A stretch of DNA of 64,000 nt from Ostrinia nubilalis (lineage: Eukaryota > Arthropoda > Insecta > Lepidoptera > Crambidae), in contig NC_087091.1 of assembly GCF_963855985.1 (NCBI RefSeq), positions 13,460,154 to 13,524,153 of the forward strand, given 5' to 3'. Below are positions 44,102-56,346 of this stretch, one piece after another. The position numbers and the translations under genes were made by a program. How positions within the stretch are numbered: the first letter of the stretch is position 1; every line of letters begins with the position of its first letter. The notes under the pieces are model-generated. The model made no database searches. It was not told where the DNA came from and saw only the letters and a list, made by a program, of their open reading frames with translations.

Positions 44102-47100
44102 ATAGAAATTGGATTAAATCTTTCCCTGTCCAATATTGTAGATTGATCTACATTATTCAGACAACCCTAGCAGCACATTAAAAGACACAGGACGTTTTAT
44201 GAGTTTTTTACGGTCTCCCAGGGTAGTCGATATTATTCCCGTAGGCAGGTGAGTACGAATCCTCGTAAACTATAATGGTATGTGGTTAATTATTTCGCCA
44301 CGCTCATATAAAAGGTATAATGCAATGCTTTCAGAGATAATCAACTTTTGAGAGCAAGTATAAAACTCTAAACAAATAAAATAAACGACCGAATCGACGA
44401 ATGAGATTTACAGATTAGCTAGATCTACTATGAATTCAACTACTTTTGTTATTAGCAGGTAGAAATGCGAATCGAAAATCGAAAATGCTTTAATTACTCT
44501 TAACATTAAATAATGCAGACTTCAGAGCTGCAAAAACTGAAGCACCTAGTTCAAGTTGTTGGATGTAGTACAATTTAATGTTTTATATCACCAGGCTCTT
44601 GATGAGATCTTGAAGAGCGGGCAGACCAACCGTGGAAAATGGAAACATATTTCACAACACGTAATATTTTATTACGAACGTGAAATCCGGGGAGGGAAAG
44701 TAGCGAAACCGTATAAATTAAGTGGTGGTTAAACCCCCAAGAAAACGTCAGAACGAATGTAGGAGTTTTATTGAGTTATGTCATTTTGTTACCTCCGTCA
44801 ATGCATGAATATTTTTGTTAGCTCATGTTTATGGAAACGAGCTTGATTGAAGGAAAATTGGCTACGAAACGAAGCTATAGTACCTACCTGCGAACCAATC
44901 AATTCGTGCAATCATAAGCTTTCAGTTAATGTTGATGTTACTTATACAAGAAATACAAATATATTTTTATGACCAAGTAAATAAATGTATTATTAAACCG
45001 ATGCTTTTTTCTTTTACCAACTTACATAACTTATGTAGATAGTGTACCTACTTTTTTCTTCGTTGAGCGGTTATTCTGGTTTTATGAAGTCCGAGGTACA
45101 GAAGGTACCGATCTATTGTGTACTTATTTATCATACTCTTTTCTAATGAGAAACTTAAATTATAAAGTGCCTAAGTAACGTCTAAACCAAAAGCATAAAC
45201 TGAATTTTCATGATTAGGTACTTGGGAAATAATGGGGAATCCTAATACATACATCAACAAATCCTTATCCACGCCACGGTCCAATAACACTGGGGAACAG
45301 TCATTTTGCGGCATGGTAGTTTAGAGTCAATTCTGTATGCGACTAGTGTGCTGAATACTAGAAAAATATTAGATTTTTCAAATTGACTCTAGATCTTGAG
45401 ATAAATACTATTCACTATTTATATGAAAAAAACCAAAATAAAAATACCAATCTGTATAAAAAAAATATTTACAATAAGATCCTATTTAAGAACGACATAA
45501 AAATTAAAAATATATTTGCTTTTCATAAAATAATAGAAAAAAAAACTACAAAAAGCTTTTTCTGTAAGCTTTTATGTTATGTTTTTGGTCAGGAAAATTC
45601 CATAATTATGGCAACAGTAATCAGCCATCATCTGGCGGTCCCATTGACCGTGGATATCATTCTAACACTATCCTGATATTCTGGTAGAACCGTTCTGCTT
45701 ATTCCTCACTGTAATCACCCAGATTATGGGAGAACCTGTCCAAATGGTTATTGTAAAAAAAAATTAATACTCAAATTAGCTCCTAAAATTTTTAAAACTA
45801 TTTAGCAACCAATTCTGAAAAATCTGGTGCTCTATGACTCCCCAAATATTTTTTGACTACTAAAACAAAGCTTAGCCATGCTTCAGATTCAATTTGTGTT
45901 ATGTGGTTTACAAATACAGTGTCTTATATAAGAGTACGGATATGCGGTCAATCGAATTTATTTTTTCCGTATTCAAACGGACGTTTCTGGACGTAAAGGA
46001 CTTTAATTTGGCTGACTGTTGATCATTTTAGTGATTAGAAAGCTCAATTCATATCTTGGGCCTTCCAAATTGAAGTCCTTTATGTCCAGCTTGACTCCGG
46101 TATGGCAAAGAGTCTACACAAGGCTTGCAGACGATATTGGACCCCCAATATTTATTCTTTTATGGAAGTTTTATACCAAAGTATGCTTGGTAGGTTTTTA
46201 TCACTACCTCCGTGATCTCATTTCTTTGCTTTTGTAAGTTTAGAAGCCAAATGTTAACAAAAACTGTTCGGGTTGTAAACGCAAGGTTTTCATAATGAAC
46301 TCATATTTTTTGAGACAAAAAGCTCTTTAAAAATTAATTTAAAAGACACAAACTGATGATTTCAAGATCTAGTAGCTGATTACTAAATTGTTGTAACTAC
46401 AACTACACTAATACATGAGTAGAAAATAAAACATAGTGGGTATAATCAAATTAATATAAGTTTAGGGAGGGTCGTTTAATTTTTTTCATTGATTTCTTGC
46501 GTCTCGTTTATCTCAAGAACCAGAGTCAATCCAAAGAAAGTAAATGCACACCATTTATGTGTAATACAAGTGTTTACAAAATCCATTAACAAAATAGATG
46601 CCGCAGATTTTTTTATTTTTTTTGTTCCGCAGTGTAATCAAAATCAGTTCAAAGTTTCAGACGTGCAAACGTTAACAAACAAACAAAATTGCTTTCCCAA
46701 TATTAATATTGACAGATTTATGGCGAGATCCTATCTTAATTTCCCATTTGACCCCCACAATGGTTCATCTTGCACTGCATTGGAATTTAACTAACCATAA
46801 ACCGATTTTATCGGCGATATCCTCGAACCCAAATTAATTGGATTATTGATTGAGTGAGATACTGGAACAGACGCGGGTTACATGCATCCATAATCTGATA
46901 ATAGGCGCTTTACTATAATGGGTTTCCAATAATTAGGGAAAACTAAATTATTAGCGTAGTATTATGTGGGTTGTGGGCAATTATAATAAGTAATTAACTA
47001 CTTAGGCACAAATATTATGTACCCAGGTATTATTATTGTATCTCCTTGCGTTCTTCAAAAAAAAAACTATTTTCAATCTAACAAAGAAATGCGCAATTAG

Positions 47101-48924
47101 AAAGGAATTTTAAAATCTAAGATTCGTCTTCGAATTCGATTCGTTAGGAATTGTTCTATAACGAATCTAATTTTATTATATAGGTAACTGCAAAAAGCCC
47201 CTATTTACCTATTATTTTCGTTCGTTAAATTGTCTCTATAATATTGTAGGTATGTGCCTACAATATTTACGATAAATTGTGTTTCTAGTCTTTACAGATA
47301 AGTAAAAGCATCCCTTTTATGTAGGTAATCCTTTATACCTCACTTATCACTTAGTACCTACTTGAATGTATTCCAGACGCGGTAGAAATTCATCACCTAT
47401 CCACAAATACCGTAAAACGTTATCACGGGATTAATTCGAATACTTATGCTTATCCTTAGAATTCCAGGAACGTCTTCAAATTCTGGGATGACGACTGCCG
47501 TTTCTATTTTGTATAGTGTAGGATAACGGGTAATTTAATCAGAAAGTAGGTAGTAGTAGTAGGTAAGTACATAAACTCAGGCCCGTATTTTGAAACGAAG
47601 CTTTTCTAACTAAGCTCGTTTTGACTAAGAAATATGTATTTACCTAGCCGACGGCGCCAGAAGGAGGGTTATGTTTTTTTTCATTTTGTGTCTCATTTAG
47701 GACTCGAACTCTGGACCGCCGGATCGAACTTAAAGTCATGTTTCCTGGCCAATACTGGTCATGTCAAACGTGTAACTCAACTTAATCCATTAAGTTTTCT
47801 TATCACTCCAAAGCCATGTGTGTGCTTTTCAATTCCCATTAATGCTGAAAGAAAGCCAATTATCCTTACTTTACATTTATACTAGCCAAGAGACATTCCG
47901 CTTTGCAAATCAGAAACACTAGAAATGTATTATAAATACAATCTAGGTAATATGAATATTCCAAAAAAAATCCCTACGAAATAAGTTGTGCAAAGTGAAG
48001 GGAAAGTTTCAATGACAAGCCCGAATGTGAAAAGTTTGTGAACTTTGCAAAATAGGCACAAACTCGGGGCGGCTTCTTATTATTCTAAAAGTTAAACTGT
48101 TTGTCATGTAAAGCTACAGAATTTTTGGAATTTGAGGGCAAGTTGTTGTTCGTTTTGAAACTCGTTTAACTTTCCTATTATTTTATTTACTTACGCATAA
48201 GTGACTAATTTACGTAGAAATCCAGGTAGGTAGAGTTCATAATCATTCTGTTTGAAGTATTTTTATAACATCTTGTATAACTTTGGCATATGTTCCAAAA
48301 TGAGAAATAAAATTCATTTAAGAAAATGAATTTTAGTAAAGCCTGCGATTGATAAGTATTATGCTTAAAATTATACTCTTGTTTTTTTGCTACCAGTGGC
48401 TACCAGTTGCAATAAAAAGCAAGAGAAAGAGCAAGCTTTCTTTATATCGATACTTAGTCAATTTAAAAAAGTAAATCTGTTTTTTTATCTGAAAAACAAC
48501 ACTGACATGTTTCGAAGAAATCCTTTATTAAAACAAAGACGTTTAGCTGATCTACGAGAAAGCTCCAGAATCCATAAAACGTACAGAATTATCTCCACCA
48601 CACATGCGACGCAGTAGAAACCTCAATAAATAGTTGGTACTTACCTACCACCTACTCTTACTGCTTAGTTTATAGAATGAGTTTTGTTATTATCTCAGTC
48701 CATTGCAAAGCAAAATTTAAAGGAAGTGATTTAAAAAAATACCAATTGAATTAATTCAAACTTTTTATGTGAGGATAAGGAGACAATAGTAGCCCAACGG
48801 TTTCGGTATACCTAACACCCTTCAAACTCTATCCCCTAAAAATTACCCGCTAGTTGAACTCTAGCTTAAATTGTCATTTAGTATGGAAATGTCATTTTAA
48901 TCCAGTTTGTTCATCCTGCCCCCT
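44102..48924. other. non-coding
   Basis: No gene supported. CTGGACGTAAAGGACTTTAA at 45988 and TTGAAGTCCTTTATGTCCAG at 46071-46090 form an imperfect inverted repeat. 45383-45676 is an A-rich open frame with no family likeness. GC-richer sequence at 47640-47740 looks like repeat debris. Confidence 0.5.
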
Positions 48925-49020
48925 TAGACAAAACTCCGTCAAAACTCAAAACTCCATACAAAAAAGGGGCTTTTCGACCACTTTTCGACTGGTTTGCGAT
49001 TATAATTTGCACTTTGTCTA
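48925..49020. repeat. small MITE with TAGACAAA ends, copy 2 (inverted)
   Basis: TAGACAAAACTCCGTCAAAA at the left and GCACTTTGTCTA at the right. The interior is the reverse complement of that at 25364-25480, with a short CAAAACT duplication (CGTCAAAACTCAAAACTCC). Confidence 0.75.
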
Positions 49021-52000
49021 GACACTGGGTGTAACTTTTTATTAATGGGGGTTTATGTTACTCTAGCAAGTCAATGCCATTCTATGCTGACCTTAAAATA
49101 GGACGACTATCTGTTCGACAGGTACAAGTTTTCAGTTACGTTTTAATTGAAAAAGGAACGTCAGGAAAAGTTTATCGCTACATTATCGCTGAACAAGGGC
49201 GCGTTGCCAGCCGCAGTTTTGCAGCCCGATAACCTCCTTGCGAGATTGCCAACGATTTCAGATACTTTTCTAAGACTGCACCAGTAAGTAGGAATGGGCA
49301 AGTAGATACGGGTCTTCTAATCTATAAGTAGGACCTATCTACGAGTGTTTTTACTATACTTAAGTACCTAAATCTAAAACCAATCTTTTTTTTTCCTCTC
49401 CCACTTTTTGCTTTTACGTAATGTGTAAACTTTTTAGAGTGCCTAATGTATCTACTAACTATGAAATCTCAGTTTTGTTTCAATCGTAATCCTACCTTAG
49501 GAAAAGTTATTAATAAGTAGGTATGTAGTTTTATTTCTCGTTTCAGTTCAGAACACTCGTTAAAAGTTCGTCCTGCTTGAATACCTACAACATAGACTTT
49601 ATGCTGCTGAAAGCAGTTGACCCGGTATGGTTTTATGATTTATCTTTTTATAGTTCCGGATAGGCTGTTATCGTTGTTGTATGAGTTTTCCCCCTGACCT
49701 GGTCCCTTTCTTGCTTCCGACTTTTGTTCTATAGATGTTATCTGAAGTAGATATATCACAGATTAATTTGTAGGGTCATAGCTAGTAATCATACTGTCAT
49801 AATAAAAGTAGTATTTCTTTTTGAAAGAATAATGGTGATCGTGCTCAAAGAACTCACTGTTGCTCCAACCCTCTCAATTTCAATATAATATCAACCAATC
49901 ACAGGGTTAAACATCTACTTGAGCGTAGGTAAATTCATACTCTGGCGTTGTTTCAAAAACTAAAAAAAACCGCCATCTTACTTTTTCTTGTCGGTACAAA
50001 ATTTGGTTGTTGAAAAAAAAATGTAGAACGAGCGAAAGCCGATTGAAAAAGTATTGCATTCGCTACGCGGACTGCCCATAGTGCCCATCCGGGATTGGAT
50101 GGGGCACATTTTTGTGTAGCTCTCTGCAGCCAAAGCTTAGCTCTTTACAAACTGAGAAACAAGGTGAGCTGGATTCCTAGTTATTTGATGCACGTATCTG
50201 ATATGAGAGTACGAGGGAAAATAGAAGTTACAATATTTCATTTTATTTTAACACTGACGAGACTTTTTTACGGAAATGATCTCCGTAAAAATTGCAGCAT
50301 TGAATTGCATATCAACATAACCTTTATGAAAATATATAAGTAATGTCAAATAAAATAACTTTATCAACATTACGCTGCGCTGTTATATTGATAATGGGGT
50401 TAAATGTAATAGAAAAACAGCAAATTCAATATGAAAAAATAATTTATTAATTGATTAAGGTATAAAAAAATATTAGGTACTTTATACTCAAGTGACAACT
50501 TAGAAAAACTATAACATACCATTGTACATAATAATTATGCGTAATATAACTGACAAGGTACACAGGTTCACCATTATACTGTGGATATGTTGCATGATAT
50601 AAGTTATACATTATACATACATGATATAGCACTCCTTGCCGTACCTCGATTTATTATCACATTTATTAGCCTTCAGAAAGCCTTTAGCAACCTTTTTATC
50701 TTCACATTTTCACTCATAGTAGAAAGAACAATAACTGAACATATAATTTTGACTTAAACATTACAAAGTAGAATAATCTTTCCCGAAAACAGAGGTTTTT
50801 CAGAAAGTGCTTATTTACTTTTACAATCAAAGTGTACTTCGTCCATTTGCGATGACAGTGTGACATCTCGAACTATGAACTCATCGAAAAGAGACGATTT
50901 ATAGAAAAGTTATGCCTTGTATCGGAGTCAACTTTAGTGTCAACTACTCAAGTCATTTAGTCTCCAAATGAGATGCCAACGTATTTATTTTTTTAACACG
51001 AGGAAACTCTTGCCTTCATCTCACCTGATAGAAAGTGATGAGATGACAATGATGTCTTAAAAGTAGCTCAATCAGGTTCAACTTTTAATTTATTTTTATT
51101 TAATTTTGGCTTACGGTCCAGTTTTTCTTTTTTTTTTTATTTGCGATCAAGCATGGACTGACAACTAAAATAAATTGAAATTTTTGCAAAGCTAGTTATT
51201 GTTATTTCTACTACGCTACACTCTATCACAATCATAGCTTGCAATAAAATATTAATTTATATGATCACAGATCAGCCCTGGTTCACTGTTAACCGGAACT
51301 AGAGGATATTGTTACACAATATTATTGACTTTAGTAAATATTAATTTTTACAATATAAATAAATATATTTTTGTGAACTTATACACAATACTCATTCAAC
51401 TTTCTTTGCGTGTTTTTTAACAATTAGCATACAATAAAATAATTAAATTGTGATGCCAAGACGTTATTATGTAAACTTATAAGTTTTATACATAATTTTA
51501 TTATTTCTAAACAACTTTATACTACCAAAATGTTTTCAAAGAACCTGTTTGACGAGCTTGTATATGTATTTTACAAGTAAATATTATGTATATCTCAGAA
51601 AATAATTGTGCTAGACATTGACAAGAAAATAATATAAAAACCAAGTAGTGCCTTGATACAGAGTTATTTCATAAATCTATATTTGTAACAAAGCAGTGCA
51701 TTTATTACTAGAAAATACTGTTTTACTTGGAGACAAAATGGGAGCAACGAACAACAATCTACATTCACATCGAGTGCTAGAAAGATTTTCTTACAAAATG
51801 AGACAATACATATTTTTTTCATCTACTGAAAAATGTGTAAAAAATACATACAACTGTATTTCTTTTATGAACATTATATTATTATTATTACCGTAGAAAA
51901 AGACCACCAATAAAATAAAATTGACTCATCTCAGATGAGTAGGTATAAAACGTCAAAATAATTTCCCGCCAAAAAGTCAGAATAGCCAAACATCAGAGTC

Positions 52001-52451
52001 CGAATAGAAAAGTATCTTGTACTTCTATTTAAAACTATGCAAGCCCTAACAAGCCCAAACTCCGTAGCAACCACCTTATGGGAGATCGAACTATCTAGCA
52101 TACACTACTTAGCTACCCATAAAATCTCCATAATAAATATTATAAATGATTTGACCGCGCTAGTATTGCACCAAAAATTTCCATAGACATTTAAAAGATA
52201 ATCTTTTTGTCAACCTTCGATATTTAAACTTTCAAACCGTCAACATTAGTTTGAATTTAACTTGTTTCGACCTTCAAACAAGGCTATAAGATACAAAATA
52301 TTATTATGCTAGCTGCTATTTTCCCTCTAACAAATTTTTTATCGTCTAAAATCCAGCAGCATCAAAATTTGCTGCCAGCATACCTTGAATTTGTTCAAAA
52401 AAGGTTTTAGCTGAACCAAAACATCTTATAAACTGCCTAAAGATTACCAAA
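49021..52451. other. non-coding; 3' flank of FNIP
   Basis: AT-rich. A diverged SINE-like fragment (ACACGAGGAAACTCTTGCCT) lies at 50996-51060, related to 11041-11223. For the - strand FNIP gene the nearest canonical AATAAA is at 51701-51706 (TTTATT on +), about 745 bases past the stop, so the 3' untranslated region may be that long. Confidence 0.45.
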
Positions 52452-52658
52452 CTACCTGTAACTGATACCGTATCTGGCAGCAACTTGCGGCGTGTGTGTC
52501 GTAGCGATAGCCAATAGTAGAGGTACATCATTGACGTCAATGCTCAGAGACTTAGTTAGCGTGGCTATATCGCAGAAGTCTGTCGTCATGAGCATATCGG
52601 CTAACGTCTTCGAAAGCACGCAGAACTCGCGTAGTTTGCCCTCCAAGAATGATATGCA
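52452..52658 (-). CDS. FNIP: FNIP terminal exon
   Basis: The acceptor TTTTGTTTCCAG is followed by 68 codons and TAG. The sequence FLEGKLREFCVLSKTLADML, then DVNDVPLLLAIATTHTPQVA matches the end of vertebrate FNIPs, where an HLEDRL-like helix is followed by a nutrient-sensing C-terminus ending in an L-P-L-L-x-A-I-A-x-T-H-x-P pattern. In-phase joining to the previous exon gives VPAHQ-CISFLEG, which aligns with the family. The last coding bases read TACAG-GTAGTTT, which also looks like a donor, so an alternative 3' exon cannot be excluded. The length suits a natural end here. Confidence 0.88.
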   Translation of the reverse strand, partial: CISFLEGKLREFCVLSKTLADMLMTTDFCDIATLTKSLSIDVNDVPLLLAIATTHTPQVAARYGISYR

Positions 52659-53135
52659 CTGGAAACAAAACAAACACATTGTTATTCATGAAGATTTTGG
52701 CAAGGATTGGGCACTGAGTCATTAGTGGAACTCACGTGAGCGTGTAACAATGTAATGTTAAAATAAACTTTATAGTTACTTTTTAATTTGATTGCGATAT
52801 AAATAAGTCTAAATCCTGGTTCAGACACAGTGATAATCGCGCAGTTCCCGTACATTTGTATCAAACCATAGCCTCGCCAATGAGAAACATCCAGAAACCG
52901 CGCAGTTATCGCGCGTGTCTGAACTAGGCTTAATTTTTCTTTTGAAACAAGTGCGAGACAGAAGTTGACCTTAGGTAAATCAAAGTTAAATGAACTTCTG
53001 GGTAGATCTTATAGGTAATTATTATAAGATTTATTTTTCTTTGCAGATCCGATCTCCTAAGTCAAGTGCACTTTAAATAGTGCTAGAGCAATAACAGGGA
53101 CACGTACATACAAATTACGAGCACAACATTGTATC

Positions 53136-53336
53136 TATATATATAAAAGAAAGTCGTGTTAGTTACACCACTTATAACTCAAGAACGGCTGAACCGATTT
53201 AGCTGAAAATTGTCAGGGAGGTAGTTTAGAGCCAGGAGAAGGACATAGGATACTTTTTATCCCGTTCGAAATTAAAAAATAAGTCTGCTTATTTATTGCC
53301 ATTAAGGCGGAACAAAGTTCGCCGGGTCAGCTAGTG
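53136..53336. repeat. LINE-tail-like dispersed repeat
   Basis: ATATATAAAAGAAAGTCGTG, then CAAGAACGGCTGAACCGATT, GGACATAGGATACTTTTTAT and AAAGTTCGCCGGGTCAGCTA, a widespread lepidopteran repeat pattern. Confidence 0.6.
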
Positions 53337-53525
53337 TGTTTATAAATAGTCGTCCGTGATATTAATATAATTGAATCGCACCATTTCCTCCCCTCGGCCG
53401 ACGGATCTGACCTTGCGCGCCTGATAGCGACGGGTCATGTGCTGAATGCAAATTGTCGACTTCAATCGATGTTCTACTTTTGGTGTAAAGTAGAAAGACA
53501 CAGCCTTAGCAGTTAGGCAGTCTTA

Positions 53526-53711
53526 GCGCGACATTTATTAATGAGTTACATTATGTACTTACGGCTTGACGTTATTTTTTCAATTTTAAAAATTTTCAAG
53601 CCCGCCCGTTCGGACGACGCTGCGAGCCGCCAGTCTGATTGTGACCACGGCTGCAGCATAGCAGCCGAAACGTCAATGAGTACATAATGTAACTCATAAA
53701 TAAATGTCGCG
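53526..53711. repeat. 186-bp MITE in FNIP intron
   Basis: CGCGACATTTATTAATGAGT ... GTACT at 53527-53559 pairs with AGTACATAATGTAACTCATA ... GTCGCG at 53679-53711. The centre is GC-rich (GACGACGCTGCGAGCCGCC, CACGGCTGCAGCATAGCAGC). Confidence 0.75.
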
Positions 53712-54584
53712 TTAAGACCCGTGTCTATCTATTTTAGTCGAAATGGAACGCGAAAGTTTAAAATCTTATACTTTTGGTGTTTTTTGCAGACATATTTTTT
53801 AAAATTACTACTATACGTTTGACATTCAAAGACAATCATGCTGTTCCAATATTTTGCTATGAGACCGACAATTTTAGAGGGAGGGAATTTATTATTGTGT
53901 TACTCTTGGTCAAAGCAGTACAGTGCTTTGGTTCAATTTTAAATTATGCTAGGTAGTCAGCAGGGTACTGTCTGAATGCTTATACACCGCATGCTCTCCA
54001 CCAAGGCACTATTTGAATGCCTTCCGAAACTCGGAATCGTTTTTATCAAAGGTCAATCACATAAAAGGACATCAGATTTGTATTGAATGGATAATGATGT
54101 CAGTTCTACCACTTCTACAAAAAATCGTAAGTGATAAGGGGCTTCAAGTTCAAAGCTTGTATAATATTCCAGAAAATGCAATGGCAATGACCTATTGACA
54201 TTCTTGGTGACATTGAACGGGCGCAAAGCGAATAAACAACATGGCGCCCGCAATGTTTATGCGCTCGCCCGCTTGACAGGAGATTAAGATACGGTGATTG
54301 TTGTATTTTGCTTAAATATCCTGTTTTGTACTGGTTTCTATACTCATATTGTTTTATTTGTAAACAAGTGTATGTAAATGAGTCAACAAAAATGGAAGGT
54401 TATCTAAATCCATGTAGAAACTTCAAGTTTTTAAAAGCCAAAAAGGAATATTTACGGCTCAAATAGTTTTGATAATATGCCCTAACATTCAGGCAGCAAA
54501 CTAAGGTTCTTTTACTTTTTACTTTTGTTGGCATACCCATCATGCTCACTAATAGTCAATCCAGTTGGGCATAAAATATGGAGC

Positions 54585-54852
54585 ACTAGCTTTTACCCGC
54601 GGCTTCACCCGCGTGAAATTTAGTTTGTCACAGATCGTCATAAATTATGGCCTATATGTTATTCTGGGTTATATAATAAAATTTTACAATAATAATAGGT
54701 AATTTGTTACATAATAAAAAATAAAAAAAAAGAATAATACTGTTAAGTTTCATCAAAATCCGTTCAGTAGTTTTTGCGTGAAAGAGTAACAAACATCCAG
54801 ACATCCAAACATCATCCATACAAACTTTCGTATTTATAATATTAAGTAGGAT
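54585..54852. repeat. RTE-type LINE 3'-end fragment with AT insertion
   Basis: ACTAGCTTTTACCCGCGGCT ... TCAAAATCCGTTCAGTAGTT ... TATTAAGTAGGAT. Compared with 22661-22861 it carries about 70 extra AT-rich bases after TTCTGGGTTATA. Confidence 0.7.
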
Positions 54853-54985
54853 AAGCCCTCCTTGACTCTCCAGGTTACCCTCGTGGAATTGCGGCTGACA
54901 CAATTACCCGTAAGGGGCACCAATCTAACCTACTCTCATAGTAATGGGCTCCAACCTACCCTCATGGGACAGTAGCGATACGTAC

Positions 54986-55097
54986 CTGATGAGCGGGCAC
55001 GCGCGCGCGGCGCATAGCAGGCAGCGCATCCAACATGGCCGCCACCAGCGATGACATGCCGCCCGCGCCTGCTTCGCGACCCACCACACGCACGCAC
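54986..55097 (-). CDS. FNIP: FNIP penultimate exon
   Basis: Acceptor TTTTGTATCAG, donor CATCAG-GTACGT. The 112 bases begin with one base completing a Trp codon and encode CVRVVGREAGAGGMSSLVAA, then MLDALPAMRRARVPAHQ. The M-S-S-L-V-x-A-M-L-D run matches the family's S-x-L-V-x-x-M-L-E helix. It is very rich in G+C (CGCGCGCG near 55001-55010), unlike the rest of the region. Phase 2 in, phase 0 out. Confidence 0.87.
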
Positions 55098-55668
55098 CTG
55101 ATACAAAATAGACCTTATTGTTATAGTCATAAGGTTATAAAGACTGACACCTCGTAAGAGTGGGCTAAGTATTCACACACACGTAAAAAATAGATCTTAA
55201 AGTTATGGGCATAGAGTTGTCTGGGCCAAAAATGCTACACCACCATGCTTGGGATCCAAAGTATAAGTACTACCTGCGGCCTGCGGGCCACAGTGATGCC
55301 CAAATAGAAATAAAATTATAGGTATTCAAGACTGACACCTTATGCCCTCGGGTCACAGTATTTGCGAGCGCAAGTCAGTTAAAGAACGAATATTATTTCA
55401 TAGCTTAAATACGTAATCATTTGGCGTTCCTTGCCATACAACAGGATCTCTCGGTTTCGGATCTTCTTGAGATAATCAGTTCATCCTACGTTAGCACTTT
55501 TGTCAAAATTAGTAAAATTAAGTCTAGTATCAGACTGTTTAATATACAGACTGTAGTCAAGGCGTATATACAGTTCTTTAGGTCAGTTTCATGCCCGGTT
55601 TTCCTACTCTTAAATTTTCAGGTAAAAATACTAAAATGCCATACGTAAGCTGTAAATAAAATACTTAC
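55098..55668 (-). other. FNIP intron
   Basis: Part of the 55098-55846 intron. No element recognised here; the duplicated exon fragment follows at 55669. Confidence 0.75.
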
Positions 55669-55774
55669 CAGTTGTTAGTGTCCCCTATGAGGGCCACGGC
55701 CTGTACCGGCGAGTCTAGCGCCTTATTGAGGTAGGCCGTGAGGTCCAAATCTCGCCGCAACTTTGATATTGTTT
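55669..55774 (-). pseudogene. FNIP: duplicated, partly deleted copy of the FNIP exon at 55847-55973
   Basis: On the - strand this repeats the neighbouring exon from ACAATATCAAAG to AACTG-GTAAGT. It lacks 21 internal bases (seven codons, residues SDVWEGE), and its acceptor CAG is replaced by an A-rich sequence. Over the last 92 aligned bases it differs at four sites, three of them synonymous (CTG/CTA, GGA/GGG, AAT/AAC) and one Ile-to-Leu. The donor is intact. A phase-compatible but poor acceptor (GTGATAAG) lies upstream at about 55798. It is probably an unused exon fragment; use as an alternative exon is possible. Flanking intron sequence is not duplicated. Confidence 0.8.
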
Positions 55775-55846
55775 GTTTGCAAAACAGTACTTATCACAAC
55801 TACGATAGATCCCACAGTGGGTTTACGTGCTATCGTTTGTACTTAC

Positions 55847-55973
55847 CAGTTATTAGTGTCTCCTATGATGGCCACGGCCTGTACCGGCGAGTCCAGCGCC
55901 TTATTGAGGTAGGCCGTGAGGTCCAAATCTCGCCGCAACTCGCCCTCCCACACGTCAGACTTTGATATTGTTC
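55847..55973 (-). CDS. FNIP: FNIP exon with the LDLTAYLNKALDSPVQAV segment
   Basis: Acceptor TATTTCCAG, donor AACTG-GTAAGT, 127 bases. It joins in phase after LILQG and reads TISKSDVWEGELRRDLDLTA, then YLNKALDSPVQAVAIIGDTN and NW. FNIP C-terminal regions have the same order: LLGG...Y-P-D-x-x-L-Q-G, then D-L...A-V-x-I-I-x-D-T-x-x-W. An incomplete copy sits in the intron just downstream in transcription (55669-55774). Confidence 0.9.
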
Positions 55974-55974
55974 C

Positions 55975-56346
55975 TGGAAATATTAAATTGAACTTTAAAG
56001 ACGTTTTACTTAATAGATTCGTTCATGCTTCTAAGAAAATTAGGTAGGTGACATTTCTCTTATCATTCCAAGGCACCATTTTTATAACGCTTCATGTAAC
56101 CTTGAAAACTCAATTATGTTTGAATTAACTGTAAAATTAGGTATTTCAATTGCTTACAAATGAATATACATAGTTAATCAACTGTGTAGATGACTAAGAG
56201 ACATCACGGATTCTACATACCTAAAATCTAATCGAATCGGAATAGCTTTTTAACAGCCACAAAAAGTACTTCTACGACAGATAAGATCTATCCCTTCATA
56301 GTAAGTATACAAAGCATGCATCAAACCAAAATCAATTAATGCTCAC
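55975..56346 (-). other. FNIP intron
   Basis: Bordered by GTGAGC at 56346 and TTTCCAG at 55974. AT-rich, no element recognised. Confidence 0.8.

Larger units (their letters stand above)
52659..54985 (-). other. FNIP intron
   Basis: Bordered by GTACGT and TTTCCAG on the - strand. It contains three repeats annotated separately (53136-53336, 53526-53711, 54585-54852) and otherwise AT-rich sequence. Confidence 0.8.

Noticed and set aside
45383..45676. 97-codon A-rich frame
   Set aside because: Lysine/asparagine-rich because of AT bias; no motif or gene-like context.
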